64,000 nt of DNA from Deltaproteobacteria bacterium (GTDB lineage: Bacteria > Myxococcota_A > Polyangia > GCA-2747355 > JADLHG01): NCBI GenBank assembly GCA_020848905.1, contig JADLHG010000031.1:62001-126000 (forward strand). The letters are read 5' to 3'. Positions 7,949-16,108 of this stretch are shown in pieces. The number at the start of each line of letters is the position of its first letter. Position 1 is the first letter of the stretch. Made by a program: the position numbers and the translations under genes. The notes below the pieces were generated by a model. It had not been told where the DNA came from, did not search any database, and worked only from the letters and a program-made list of their open reading frames with translations.

Positions 7949-8731
7949 TTATTCCTTCTCGCCGCCGGACTTCTCGATCTTGTGCATCTCGTGCGCCACG
8001 AAGGCCCGCAGGCGGTCCTCCAGAAGGCGCGGGCTCAGCCCCTCGAGGATGCCGATGACGCCCTCGACCATCATCTCGCGCACGACGATCTCTTGCCGGT
8101 GCTTGATCTTCAGCTTCCCCGCGGCGGGCAGGAAGAAGAGGTTCGCCGCGCCCACGCCGTAGATCGTGGCCACGAAGGCCACGGCGATGCCGTGTCCCAC
8201 CTCGTTGATGTTGTCGAGGTGCTGCATCACCTGGATCAGTCCGAGCACGGCGCCGAGGATGCCCACCGTCGGGGCGAAGCCGCCCGCCGACTCGAAGACC
8301 TTCGGCACCTGCTCGCCGTGTTCCTCGGCGAACTGGATTTCGAGCTCCATCGCGGCCCGCGCGGCCTTCGGCTCCACGCCGTCCACCGCCGAACCGAGGG
8401 ACTTGCGGAGGAAGGGGTCCTTGACCTTCGGCAGCTCGGCCTCGAGGGCCAGGATGCCGTCTTTGCGGGCCTTGTGGGCGTACCCCACGAGCTCCTTGAT
8501 GAGCTCCTCGCCATTCGCCTTGGGCTCGAAGATGAGCTTCTTCAGGTCCTTGAAGGACTGGATGAAGGTCTTCAGCGGGAAGGCGATCATGCAGGCCCCG
8601 ATGGTCCCGCCGAACACGATCATGCCGGCCGTGGGCTGCAGGATCTGGAGGATGCTGCCCCCCTCCAGATACATGCCGACGATGATGCCCACCGCGGCGA
8701 TGACGACGCCGAGGATGCTGCCGAGGTCCAT
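7949..8731 (-). CDS. motA: Flagellar motor stator protein MotA
   Basis: The membrane channel half of the stator, 260 residues with four membrane segments (two near residues 3-50, two near 150-205). The cytoplasmic loop holds the charged residues that press on FliG, and PTVGILGAVLGLIQVM marks the third segment with its conserved proline. The start ATG overlaps the flbD stop by one base (TAATG). The operon flbD-motA-motB with its own sigma-28-like promoter fits late expression of stators. Confidence 0.95.
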   Translation of the reverse strand: MDLGSILGVVIAAVGIIVGMYLEGGSILQILQPTAGMIVFGGTIGACMIAFPLKTFIQSFKDLKKLIFEPKANGEELIKELVGYAHKARKDGILALEAELPKVKDPFLRKSLGSAVDGVEPKAARAAMELEIQFAEEHGEQVPKVFESAGGFAPTVGILGAVLGLIQVMQHLDNINEVGHGIAVAFVATIYGVGAANLFFLPAAGKLKIKHRQEIVVREMMVEGVIGILEGLSPRLLEDRLRAFVAHEMHKIEKSGGEKE

Positions 8732-9018
8732 TAGTCGTCTCCTCTGGGGTCCTGCACGCGGGCGCGCTCGAGATCCTCGTAGTCCGACGGCGCCTGGGGG
8801 TCACTCAGCGCCCGGAAGGCGTTCGTGTGGGGATAGCGACCACCCGTGGCGCGGCGAAAGGCGATGATGCGGCTGATGATGTCGTCGATCCCCTCGGCGA
8901 CCATGATCTTCTCCCCCGTGATGAGGGTGATCACCGTATCGGGGGTCACCTCCATGAACTCGATCAGGTCGGAGTTGACCACCAGGGTCGACTTGTTGAG
9001 TCGGGTTAGCTTGATCAT
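8731..9018 (-). CDS. flbD: FlbD-family (SwrD-like) flagellar protein
   Basis: A small cytoplasmic protein found beside motAB in many bacteria; its Bacillus relative SwrD raises flagellar torque. The first 60 residues are canonical: MIKLTRLNKSTLVVNSDLIE, then TPDTVITLITGEKIMVAEGIDDI. A hydrophilic tail of about 30 residues is extra. The ATG at 9018 is preferred over the GTG at 9024, because MIKLTRLN is the normal family start and an AGGA lies at a workable distance. It is not the Caulobacter response regulator of the same name. Confidence 0.88.
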   Translation of the reverse strand: MIKLTRLNKSTLVVNSDLIEFMEVTPDTVITLITGEKIMVAEGIDDIISRIIAFRRATGGRYPHTNAFRALSDPQAPSDYEDLERARVQDPRGDD

Positions 9019-9039
9019 CGCCACCGGTCCTTCGTCCTC

Positions 9040-9066
9040 ACAACGGTCGAGCGGCCGGGACCTTGA
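9040..9066 (-). promoter_or_regulatory. Sigma-28 (FliA) promoter for flbD-motA-motB
   Basis: Minus-strand TCAAGGTC-N11-ACCGTTGT. It has the spacing and core shared with the neuB, flgM and flagellin promoters, and ends 22 bases before the flbD ATG. Confidence 0.72.
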
Positions 9067-9128
9067 GCGACCGCGTCATGACACGGAGCGCCAAAGACTC
9101 GGGGCGGGCGGACCATGATTTTTTTTGC

Positions 9129-9155
9129 TAAAGAACAGGATCCGGAGTCCGATGA
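9129..9155 (+). promoter_or_regulatory. Candidate sigma-28 promoter for the sigma-54 activator gene
   Basis: Reads TAAAGAAC-N11-TCCGATGA, close to the enterobacterial FliA consensus (TAAAGTTT-N11-GCCGATAA). It lies just after a run of eight T residues and 58 bases before the ATG at 9214. It may be a second, feedback promoter rather than the primary one. Confidence 0.5.
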
Positions 9156-9213
9156 TCCGGTGTAACGGGGCACACGTACGATCTGGGCTTGTGGTTGTAG
9201 GACGAGGGAGACG

Positions 9214-10545
9214 ATGACCCTTTGGTGTAGCGGGCAGCTTTCCTTCGTCACCGCCGTTCAGTGCCTCACCACCACGCAGCTCCTCCCCTCGCTCACCAGC
9301 CTGACGCCGGGTGACACGGTGCTCGTGGACCTGGATCATCCGGGCGAGCTGGAGGTGGATCAGGTGATCGACGGCGCGCGGCGCCTCGAGTGCCGCGTGA
9401 TCGCCGCCTGCCATCCCGAGAACGTCCAGCGGGTCGTGCAGGCCGTGCAGCGCGGCGCCGAGCACGTGATCTTGAAGCCCGTGCGCGCCGGCGACCTCGC
9501 CCCCTACACCAAGGTGGCTGCCCCGGCCCGCGTGGCCGATGTGCACTCGTGGCGGGCGATGTACGCCAAGGAGATCGTCGGCGAGTCGCGGGCGCTCGTG
9601 CAGGCCCTGACCATGGGCATGCACGCCTCCGAAGTGGATTGCCCGATCCTCGTCACCGGCGAGAGCGGTACGGGCAAGGAGCTCTTCGCGCGGGCGCTGC
9701 ATCGCGGGAGCCCGCGGCGCGCGGCCCCCTGCATCCCGGTCAACTGTCCCGCCATTCCGAAGGAGCTCGTGGAGAGCGAGCTCTTCGGGCACGCCAAGGG
9801 AGCCTTCACCGGGGCCGCGACGGCGCGGGTCGGCCGCTTCGCCGCGGCGGACAGCGGCACCCTGTTCCTCGACGAGATCGGGGAGATGGATCTGAATATC
9901 CAGAGCAAGCTGCTCCGGGTGCTGCAGGACTACGAGATCACCCCGGTGGGCGAGAGCCGCTCGCAGAAGGTGAACGTACGCATCATCGCCGCCACGAATC
10001 GAGACCTGGAGGCGATGTCCGACCAGGGGACCTTTCGCGAGGACCTCTTCTACCGGCTCAACGTGGTCCAGATCCACCTGCCGTCGCTACAGGAACGGCG
10101 CGACGACATCCCGGGCCTCGTACGGTACTTCCTCGAGACGGTGAGCGAGCAGCGTGCCCTACCGGCACCCACCTTGACCCCCTCGGTCGAGGACGCGCTC
10201 CTGCGCTTCCGGTGGCCCGGCAACGTGCGTCAGCTCCGCAACGTGATCGAGCGGCTGGTCATCCTGCACCGCGGCCAGCGGGTGGAGCTCGAGCACCTCC
10301 CCCCGAGCATCACCCGCGAGCAGGCTCAGCCCGCCCAGGAGAGCACCGGACCGGAGCCGATGCTGCCCGCGGAGGGCTTCGATCTGCGGAGCGCGCTCCA
10401 GCGCTTCGAGGAGTCGATGATCAGCAAGGCGCTCAGCCAGACGGGCGGCAACCGGAACCAGGCGGCCAAGATCCTCGGCCTGAACCGCACCACCCTCGTC
10501 GAGAAGCTGCGCAAGCTCCCCCAGTTCGTGACCGGCCAGGACTGA
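9214..10545 (+). CDS. Sigma-54-dependent flagellar transcription activator (FleQ/FlrA/FlgR type)
   Basis: A 443-residue bacterial enhancer-binding protein, the probable master activator of the sigma-54 flagellar promoters here. Residues 1-110 form a degenerate receiver-like domain ([21 protein letters not shown]) with a poor acidic pocket, as in FleQ. The AAA+ domain has Walker A GESGTGKE (about 149-156), the sigma-54-contacting GAFTGA loop, Walker [11 protein letters not shown] and the arginine-finger region [11 protein letters not shown]. The C-terminus has a Fis-type helix-turn-helix ([25 protein letters not shown]). Divergent from flbD-motAB. Likely DNA targets are the TTGACG-type elements upstream of six sigma-54 promoters in this window (inference). 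Confidence 0.9.
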   Translation: MTLWCSGQLSFVTAVQCLTTTQLLPSLTSLTPGDTVLVDLDHPGELEVDQVIDGARRLECRVIAACHPENVQRVVQAVQRGAEHVILKPVRAGDLAPYTKVAAPARVADVHSWRAMYAKEIVGESRALVQALTMGMHASEVDCPILVTGESGTGKELFARALHRGSPRRAAPCIPVNCPAIPKELVESELFGHAKGAFTGAATARVGRFAAADSGTLFLDEIGEMDLNIQSKLLRVLQDYEITPVGESRSQKVNVRIIAATNRDLEAMSDQGTFREDLFYRLNVVQIHLPSLQERRDDIPGLVRYFLETVSEQRALPAPTLTPSVEDALLRFRWPGNVRQLRNVIERLVILHRGQRVELEHLPPSITREQAQPAQESTGPEPMLPAEGFDLRSALQRFEESMISKALSQTGGNRNQAAKILGLNRTTLVEKLRKLPQFVTGQD

Positions 10546-10563
10546 CGAGCGCTTGGCGGTAGG

Positions 10564-10581
10564 GCGTCACGGCCGTGACGC
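10564..10581. promoter_or_regulatory. Perfect 18-bp palindrome, probable activator site
   Basis: GCGTCACGGCCGTGACGC is a perfect inverted repeat of the TGACGC half-site found upstream of the other sigma-54 promoters. It ends 38 bases before the -24 element of the promoter at 10620. Confidence 0.6.
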
Positions 10582-10619
10582 TCGCGCGTGTCCCCCTTCG
10601 ACATGTCACGGAAATTCTC

Positions 10620-10635
10620 GGGCACGCGCGTTGCA
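10620..10635 (+). promoter_or_regulatory. Sigma-54 promoter for the response regulator/pilT operon
   Basis: GGGCACGCGCGTTGCA has the invariant GG and GC ten bases apart and differs from the consensus only in the first base. The predicted start of transcription (about 10646) is only two bases before the ATG at 10648. Confidence 0.75.
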
Positions 10636-10647
10636 ATTTTCTTGGAC

Positions 10648-11067
10648 ATGTTCGATCGACCCTTCACCATTCTCCTTGTGGATGACGAGGAACGGCTCCT
10701 TAGGGCTCTCGCCCGCCAGCTCCGCGGCTATCATGTACTCGTGGCCCTCGACGCACGGTCGGCGTTCGCTCAGCTCGAGTCGACGCCCGTCGACCTGGTG
10801 CTCACGGACAACGACATGCCGGGGATGAGCGGGGTCGAGCTGCTGGAGGCGGTGAAGGCGCGTTTCCCGAGGGTCGTGCGCGGCTTGATGAGCGCGCTCG
10901 AGCCCCGGGAGCTGGCGAGCCTCGAGGCCCGCCGCACGGTGGAGCTCTTCCTCGAACAGCCCTTCGTGGTGCCCCTCGCGCAGCAGCTCGAGGGAATGCT
11001 TCACGGTGGGTCGGCCCTGAGGCCCCCGAGGACGACTCTTCCGGAGGTGATGGATGGATCCTGCTAG
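10648..11067 (+). CDS. Single-domain response regulator
   Basis: A receiver-only protein of 139 residues. ILLVDDEERLL forms the acidic pocket and VDLVLTDNDMPGMSG the phospho-acceptor. The Thr switch position is Ser (GLMSALEP), and the usual conserved Lys is replaced (LFLEQPFVV), so signalling may be atypical. The ATG at 10648 is taken because upstream in-frame starts precede the predicted sigma-54 transcription start. Its 3' end overlaps the PilT-like gene by 14 bases, so the two are coupled and the regulator may govern that ATPase. Confidence 0.78.
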   Translation: MFDRPFTILLVDDEERLLRALARQLRGYHVLVALDARSAFAQLESTPVDLVLTDNDMPGMSGVELLEAVKARFPRVVRGLMSALEPRELASLEARRTVELFLEQPFVVPLAQQLEGMLHGGSALRPPRTTLPEVMDGSC

Positions 11068-12139
11068 GCCCGATCTGGGCCGCGTGCTGCAAGCGGCCTT
11101 TCAGTTCGGGGCGTCGGATGTGCATCTGAAGACGGGCGCGGTGCCCATGTGCCGGGTGCAGGGACTGCTCCGGCCCGTGGAGTTCCCGAAGATCGAGGAG
11201 GGCGAGCTCGAGATGCTGTGCGAGCGACTCACCGGCCGGCCCGCGGCGGAATTCGCGCAGCTCCAGCAGACGGAGTTCTCCTGCGACTGGCCGGGGGCCG
11301 GGCGCTTTCGCGGGCACTACTTCCAGCAGACCCGGGGGGCCGCCGTGGTGCTGCGCGTCATCCCGGCCACCATCCCCACGCTCGAGCAGCTCCGCCTGCC
11401 CCCGGTGGTCAAGCGCATCTGCGAGTACACCTCGGGGCTCGTGATGGTGACGGGGGCGACGGGCATGGGCAAGTCCACCACCATGGCCTCCATCGTGGCT
11501 ACGATGGCCAAGATGAGCTGCCGTCGGATCGTGACCATCGAGGATCCGGTGGAGTTCCTCTTCGAGGACGGGGCGAGCTGCATCACGCAGCGCGAGGTGG
11601 GCCGCAACGTGGAGTCCTTCCAGGCGGGGCTGAAGGCGGCGCTCCGGCAGGATCCCGACGTGGTGGTGATCGGCGAGGTCCGGGACCGCGAGACCATGGA
11701 GGTCGCGCTGCACGCCGCCATCACGGGGCACCTGGTCCTGACGGCCGTGCACTTCGCGGACACCACCACCTCGGTCAACGGCGTGGTGGGCATGGCCGAC
11801 GCGAAGGAGCAGCTCAACTGGCGCATGCGCCTCGGGGACGCCCTGCGCGCCGTCGTGTCGCAGCGGCTCCTGCCGCGCAAGGGCGGCGGAGGGCGCGTGC
11901 TCGCCACCGAGGTCCTGATCAACGAACCCACCGTTCGCTCGTGCATCCTCGACGAGAGCAAGACCAAGGGGATCCGGCAGGCGCTCGAGCGGGGGCGTAC
12001 CGAATATCACACGCACACCATGGACCAGTCGCTCCTCGAGCTGGTGCAGAACCAGCTCATCAGCGTGGAGGTGGCCCAGAGCGCCGCCACGAGCCCCGGG
12101 GACCTGCTCCGCGAGATCAACCTCCGGCGGATGGCCTGA
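11054..12139 (+). CDS. PilT/PilU-family type IV pilus retraction ATPase
   Basis: A 361-residue hexameric secretion ATPase. Visible in order: N-terminal PAS-like domain (ASDVHLKTG), Walker [10 protein letters not shown], Asp box [10 protein letters not shown], Walker [13 protein letters not shown], His box [10 protein letters not shown], and C-terminal [11 protein letters not shown] and [12 protein letters not shown]. The Walker A with Met and the C-terminal pattern look closer to PilU than PilT. No pilin or pilus assembly gene is in the window. Being in an operon with a sigma-54 promoter beside the flagellar activator, it is probably co-regulated with flagella. Confidence 0.85.
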   Translation: MDPARPDLGRVLQAAFQFGASDVHLKTGAVPMCRVQGLLRPVEFPKIEEGELEMLCERLTGRPAAEFAQLQQTEFSCDWPGAGRFRGHYFQQTRGAAVVLRVIPATIPTLEQLRLPPVVKRICEYTSGLVMVTGATGMGKSTTMASIVATMAKMSCRRIVTIEDPVEFLFEDGASCITQREVGRNVESFQAGLKAALRQDPDVVVIGEVRDRETMEVALHAAITGHLVLTAVHFADTTTSVNGVVGMADAKEQLNWRMRLGDALRAVVSQRLLPRKGGGGRVLATEVLINEPTVRSCILDESKTKGIRQALERGRTEYHTHTMDQSLLELVQNQLISVEVAQSAATSPGDLLREINLRRMA

Positions 12140-12648
12140 TGAAACGCTGGCTGCTCGCCTTCCCCCTGCTGCTCTGGCCGGCCCTCGGGCAGGCCCAGGA
12201 GCTGGACATCGCGGTGACCGTCTCGAGCGGTTCGGGGATGTCCCTCGGCAAGGGGGAGGGGACGGTCCTCAAGCAGCGGTCGCCGGTCTTCATCGAGGCC
12301 GACGTCGGGCTCATCTTCGACAAGGATCGTCTCTGGGAGTGGACTCCGAGCCTCATCCTCGAGGTGGAGGGGCGCGTCTCCGTCGGGATCAACCCGTCGG
12401 TGAAGCGGGTCTTCCACTTCTCGCGCGTCCCCATCGCCATCTACGGCGGCATCGGCGTGCCCTTCTTCTTCGCGCCCTTCACGCTCCTCGGTGCCGAGGC
12501 TGCGGTCGGGGCTTTCTACCGCTTCCTGCCCCATCTCGGGGTGGCGCTGGAGTTGAGGACCGATGTCTTCTTCGTGGGTGGCGACCTGCCCGACGGCGGG
12601 GTCCTGGCCAAGCTGGATGCGGCTCTGGGTCTCCGTTTTACTTTCTAG
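12139..12648 (+). CDS. Small exported beta-barrel-like protein
   Basis: I do not recognise a named family. The 169-residue protein has a clear signal peptide ([20 protein letters not shown]). It then alternates short amphipathic strands ending in aromatic residues, and its last residues are LGLRFTF with a terminal Phe, as in outer-membrane beta-barrels. The ATG overlaps the PilT-like gene's stop (TGATG). Its stop lies inside the next gene, giving a 32-base overlap. Role unknown; probably an outer-membrane partner of the adjoining lipoprotein. Confidence 0.65.
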   Translation: MKRWLLAFPLLLWPALGQAQELDIAVTVSSGSGMSLGKGEGTVLKQRSPVFIEADVGLIFDKDRLWEWTPSLILEVEGRVSVGINPSVKRVFHFSRVPIAIYGGIGVPFFFAPFTLLGAEAAVGAFYRFLPHLGVALELRTDVFFVGGDLPDGGVLAKLDAALGLRFTF

Positions 12649-13084
12649 CCTCGGCGTCGCGGCGACCGGCTGCAACGATCCGGGCTGCATCCGGCACAGC
12701 CAGTGCCCGAGCGGGGAGATCTGCGTGCTGGCGAAGTGCCAGCTCAAGCCGGACGGCGGGGCGACCGGAGACGGGGGGCGGGGCGACGGAGGGGCGAAGG
12801 ACGGCGCGCTCGACGGGGGCGCGAGGGACGGCGCGCTCGACGGGGGCGCGAAGGACGGCGCCACCCGGGACGGCGGGGCGCGCGACGGAGCCGCGAAGGA
12901 CGGCAGCGCGCGGGACGGCGCTCGCGACCAGGGGGCGGCCTCCGACGGCAAGAAGGGGGATGGCCGCGCGGGGGATGGAAGACCGGGCGATGGGCGCGCG
13001 GCAGACGGGCGCGGCGGCGACGGTAAGCCGGGGGACGCGCGACCGCGCGACGGCAAGGTCGGCGACGCGAAGGTTGGCGGGTAG
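12617..13084 (+). CDS. Lipoprotein with Asp-Gly-rich repeats
   Basis: A 155-residue predicted lipoprotein. The signal [19 protein letters not shown] ends in a lipobox with the acylated cysteine about 19 residues in. A short Cys-containing segment follows ([23 protein letters not shown]), resembling the Cys-rich heads seen in myxobacterial lipoproteins. The remaining 110 residues are a low-complexity string of DGGA(K/R)DGA-type units, probably a flexible stalk or a calcium-binding surface chain. The start overlaps the preceding gene by 32 bases. No catalytic domain is visible. Confidence 0.68.
   Translation: MRLWVSVLLSSLGVAATGCNDPGCIRHSQCPSGEICVLAKCQLKPDGGATGDGGRGDGGAKDGALDGGARDGALDGGAKDGATRDGGARDGAAKDGSARDGARDQGAASDGKKGDGRAGDGRPGDGRAADGRGGDGKPGDARPRDGKVGDAKVGG
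12800..12853 (+). repeat. Two 27-bp tandem repeats in the lipoprotein gene
   Basis: Two adjacent copies (12800-12826 and 12827-12853) differ at a single base and each encodes DGALDGGA(R/K). Looser Asp-Gly codon repeats extend to about 13060. Confidence 0.85.
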
Positions 13085-13148
13085 TCGGCGTCCCTGAGCG
13101 AAGCACCTTTTCCTACACACCCTACCTTTCGGTTCACCGACGGAGACG

Positions 13149-13183
13149 CCGATCGTCAAACGGCGCGACCGATCGTCAACGCC
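13149..13183. promoter_or_regulatory. Paired upstream activator elements of flgB
   Basis: CCGATCGTCAAACGG (13149-13163) and CCGATCGTCAACGCC (13169-13183) are direct repeats exactly 20 bases apart, i.e. about two helical turns, 58 bases upstream of the sigma-54 promoter. Their complement contains the TTGACG core seen at the other sigma-54 operons. Confidence 0.65.
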
Positions 13184-13240
13184 CTGACGACCACGGGCCC
13201 GCATCACCGCCGAAGTAGCGAAGATCGGGGGTCCGGCCTC

Positions 13241-13256
13241 TGGCCCGTGCCTTGCT
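13241..13256 (+). promoter_or_regulatory. Sigma-54 promoter for the flgB operon
   Basis: TGGCCCGTGCCTTGCT matches the -24/-12 consensus at all but one conserved base. The predicted transcription start is near 13267. That excludes the in-frame GTG at 13266 and supports the ATG at 13287 for flgB. Confidence 0.8.
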
Positions 13257-13286
13257 TAAGTCACGGTGGAGCCGGAGGACGACGCG

Positions 13287-13676
13287 ATGAAGGGTGTATT
13301 CGGAGACCTTAGCCCCCTCGAGCGCAGCCTGGACTATCACCAGTTCCGGCAGGAGCTGCTGACGTCCAACGTGGCGAACGCCGAGACGCCCGGTTACCGG
13401 CCCCTCGACGTGAACTTCCAGGCCTCCCTGGACAAGGCCGGCACCCTCGCGGTCACGAACGAAGGCCATCTGCCCGCGGGGCCCGGTGAGCGGATGCAGT
13501 CGGGGGTCTTCGCCGATCCGAGCGCCACGGCGGGCAACGACGGCAACGCGGTCAGCCTCGAGCGGGAGATGGCCAAGCTCTCGGCCAACAGCATCCGCTA
13601 CCGCGCGGCCGCGGAGATGATCTCGCGCCACATCGGCATGCTCAGATACGCCGCCACCGACGGGCAGCGGCGCTAG
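13287..13676 (+). CDS. flgB: Flagellar basal-body rod protein FlgB
   Basis: Proximal rod subunit exported through the flagellar type III system. The 129-residue sequence has the SNVANAETPGYRPLDVNF rod signature (residues about 27-44) and the C-terminal helix with RYRAAAEMISRHIGMLRYA. The ATG at 13287 is preceded by GGAGGA at good spacing and is downstream of the predicted transcription start. First gene of a long operon reaching flgE. Confidence 0.95.
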   Translation: MKGVFGDLSPLERSLDYHQFRQELLTSNVANAETPGYRPLDVNFQASLDKAGTLAVTNEGHLPAGPGERMQSGVFADPSATAGNDGNAVSLEREMAKLSANSIRYRAAAEMISRHIGMLRYAATDGQRR

Positions 13677-13687
13677 AGGAGAACGAG

Positions 13688-14125
13688 ATGAGCTTCATGA
13701 ACGCTCTCGAGATCGCGGCCTCCGGACTCGCCGCGTCCCGTACGCGCATGAACGTCACCGCCGCCAACGTGGCGAACGCCAACACCACGCGCGGCGCCGA
13801 CGGAGGCCCGTACAAGCGGCAGGATCCGGTCCTGCAGGCCGTTCCGGTGGCGCAGCCCTTCGGGCAGATGCTCCGCGACCGCCTGAGCGCGTCGCTCCGC
13901 GGCGTGCAGGTTACGGGGGTCGTGCAGGACCAGCGCGCCCCGCGGCAGGTGTACGACCCGAGCCACCCCGACGCCGACGCGCGCGGCATGGTGGCCATGC
14001 CGAACGTGAACCTCGTGGAAGAGATGGTGGACATGATCACCGCGTCCCGCGCCTACGAGGCGGGGGTGACGACGATCCAAACCCTGAAGTCGATGGCCAA
14101 CAAGGCCCTGTCGATCGGGAGGTAA
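13688..14125 (+). CDS. flgC: Flagellar basal-body rod protein FlgC
   Basis: Rod subunit of 145 residues. The N-terminus MNALEIAASGLAASRTRMNV and TAANVANANTTRG, and the C-terminal VNLVEEMVDMITASRAYEAG helix, are the paired coiled-coil signatures of rod and hook proteins. It starts 11 bases after flgB behind an AGGAGAA ribosome-binding site and keeps the usual flgB-flgC-fliE order. Confidence 0.96.
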   Translation: MSFMNALEIAASGLAASRTRMNVTAANVANANTTRGADGGPYKRQDPVLQAVPVAQPFGQMLRDRLSASLRGVQVTGVVQDQRAPRQVYDPSHPDADARGMVAMPNVNLVEEMVDMITASRAYEAGVTTIQTLKSMANKALSIGR

Positions 14126-14128
14126 GCC

Positions 14129-14470
14129 GTGGCCCTTCCACCCATCGGGAGCACCGTGACGGCAGGTATGCTCGAGCGCCAGGCGTCGCTTCCCCCGCGC
14201 GCGAGCGAGGGGATCCAGCCGGGCGGCGCGCTCGAGGGGTCGAAGGCCACCGGAGCCGCCGGCGGCGAGACCTTCGCGGACCTGCTCAAGCAGGTGGCGG
14301 CCACCGACGCGACGGCGAACCAGGCCACCCAGGGCTACGCGAACGGGCAGCACCAGAACCTCCACGAGACGATGCTGGCCCTCGAGAAGGCGGACATCTC
14401 CTTTTCGCTCCTGGTGAGCGTGCGGAACAAGCTGCTCGAGGCCTATCGCGAAGTCATGCGGATGGGCTAA
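14129..14470 (+). CDS. fliE: Flagellar hook-basal body complex protein FliE
   Basis: Adaptor between the MS ring and the rod, 113 residues. The C-terminal half is diagnostic: FADLLKQVAATDATANQ, then LHETMLALEKADISFSLLVSVRNKLLEAYREVMRM. It starts with GTG three bases after flgC. The N-terminal 45 residues are poorly conserved, as is normal for FliE. Confidence 0.94.
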   Translation: MALPPIGSTVTAGMLERQASLPPRASEGIQPGGALEGSKATGAAGGETFADLLKQVAATDATANQATQGYANGQHQNLHETMLALEKADISFSLLVSVRNKLLEAYREVMRMG

Positions 14471-14473
14471 CCG

Positions 14474-16105
14474 ATGCCGGCACCCCTCAAGAAACTGCTC
14501 GAGCAGCTCAAGAAGGTCTACCTCGGCATGTCGCGCGCGGCGCGCGTGTCGGCGGCGGTGGTGATCCTCGCGGCGGTCCTCGGGCTCAGCTATCTCGTCG
14601 GGGCCGACCACACCAGCTACTCGACCCTCTTCACCGGGCTGGCCGTCGAGGACGCCGGGCGGATCACCGAGGAGCTGAAGAAGAGCCGCGTGCCCTTTCG
14701 CATCGAGGGGGACGGCGCCACGGTGCTCGTGCCCCACGACAAGGTCCACGAGCTGCGCCTCAGCCTCGCCGGTCAGGGGCTGCCGCGCGGGGGCGGCGTG
14801 GGCTTCGAGATCTTCGACAACCAGAAGTTCGGCGTGAGCGACTTCGCGCAGCAGATCAATTACCGCCGCGCGCTGCAGGGCGAGCTCGAGCGCACGATCG
14901 GACAGCTCGACGCGGTGAAGAACGCTCGCGTGCACGTCGCGATGCCGAACCAGCAGCTCTTCGCGCGCCGCGCGCGCCCCGTCTCGGCCTCGGTGACGCT
15001 GCGCCTGCACGCCGGCCGGACGCTCTCCCCCTCGACGGTGAAGGCCGTGGTGCACCTCGTCTCGTCGAGCGTGGCGGGCCTCAACGCCGAGTCGGTGACG
15101 GTGGTGGATGCGGCGGGAACCATGCTCTGGGGCGGCTCCAAGGGCGCGCTGGCGGGGACCGGCGGACCGCTCGAGTACAAACAGAACCTCGAGACGAGCC
15201 TCGAGCAGCGGGTGAGCGAGCTGCTCGACGCGACGCTCGGCCGCGGCCACTCGGTGGTCAAGGTGACGGCCGAGGTGGCGCTGGCGCAGGTGGAGCAGAC
15301 GGACGAGCAGTACGACGGCGACAAGTCGGCCGTGCGCAGCGAGAGTAGCTCCGAGGAGAAGGAGGCCACCTCGGGGGCTCAGGCGGGGGGCGTCCCCGGC
15401 GTGAAGGGAAACCTGGCTGGTGGTCCCGCGCCGACGGCGGGGGCTCCCGCACCGACGACGGGCGAGACCAAGGCCGGCATGAGCCGCAAGCAGGTCACGC
15501 GCAACTTCGAGATCACCAAGACCGTGCGGCGCCGCGTCTCGCCGGCGGGCGAGCTCCAGCGCGTCTCGGTGGCGGTGCTCGTGGACAGCCGGACGGTGCA
15601 GGGGAAGGGCCAGAAGAAGGCGGAGGGGGTGACCACGGCGGACCTCCAGGGCCTCGAGCAGGTGGTGAAGCAGGCGGTCGGGTTCTCTGCGACCCGCGGC
15701 GACGTCGTGACGCTGAAGGCGATCCCCTTCACCGACGTGCAGCCGGTGGAGAAAGAGCCGGAGACCCTGCCGCTCGTGCAGCTCCTCAGGAAGAACCCGC
15801 TCTACGCGGCGGTCGGGGGCGGAGCGCTGCTCCTCGTGGTGGTCGTGTTCTTCCTCCTGCTCCGCGGCCGGAAGCCGGCGCGGGCCCCCGCGGTGCTCCA
15901 GCTCCCGGCCACGGTCAAGGAGCTCGAGGCCACGGCGCAGGCGCTGCCGGGTGGCGCGGGGCAGACGCTGCAGCTCGGCGCGGGGGACCTGCCCACCTTT
16001 CCGGGGACGGGGACGTCGCAGGGGCGGCAGCTCGCTCTCGCGGCGGCCGAGCACGAGGCGGCGCGCACGGCCCAGGTGCTCCGGGCCTGGATCGCGGGAG
16101 GCTAG
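14474..16105 (+). CDS. fliF: Flagellar MS-ring protein FliF
   Basis: Forms the inner-membrane ring on which the motor assembles; 543 residues is normal. It has an N-terminal membrane segment (about 22-42), the periplasmic ring domains with YSTLFTGL, DNQKFGVSDFAQQINYRRALQGELERTI and ARVHVAMP, and a Gly/Ala/Pro/Thr-rich linker near 305-335. The second membrane segment is at about 440-460 (AVGGGALLLVVVVFFLLLR). The cytoplasmic tail for FliG binding is shorter on sequence signal than in enterics but present. Starts three bases after the fliE stop. Confidence 0.96.
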   Translation: MPAPLKKLLEQLKKVYLGMSRAARVSAAVVILAAVLGLSYLVGADHTSYSTLFTGLAVEDAGRITEELKKSRVPFRIEGDGATVLVPHDKVHELRLSLAGQGLPRGGGVGFEIFDNQKFGVSDFAQQINYRRALQGELERTIGQLDAVKNARVHVAMPNQQLFARRARPVSASVTLRLHAGRTLSPSTVKAVVHLVSSSVAGLNAESVTVVDAAGTMLWGGSKGALAGTGGPLEYKQNLETSLEQRVSELLDATLGRGHSVVKVTAEVALAQVEQTDEQYDGDKSAVRSESSSEEKEATSGAQAGGVPGVKGNLAGGPAPTAGAPAPTTGETKAGMSRKQVTRNFEITKTVRRRVSPAGELQRVSVAVLVDSRTVQGKGQKKAEGVTTADLQGLEQVVKQAVGFSATRGDVVTLKAIPFTDVQPVEKEPETLPLVQLLRKNPLYAAVGGGALLLVVVVFFLLLRGRKPARAPAVLQLPATVKELEATAQALPGGAGQTLQLGAGDLPTFPGTGTSQGRQLALAAAEHEAARTAQVLRAWIAGG

Positions 16106-16108
16106 ACC

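Noticed and set aside
13266-13286. GTG at 13266 as the flgB start
   Set aside because: It lies at or before the predicted sigma-54 transcription start and has no ribosome-binding site; the ATG at 13287 has GGAGGA at proper distance.
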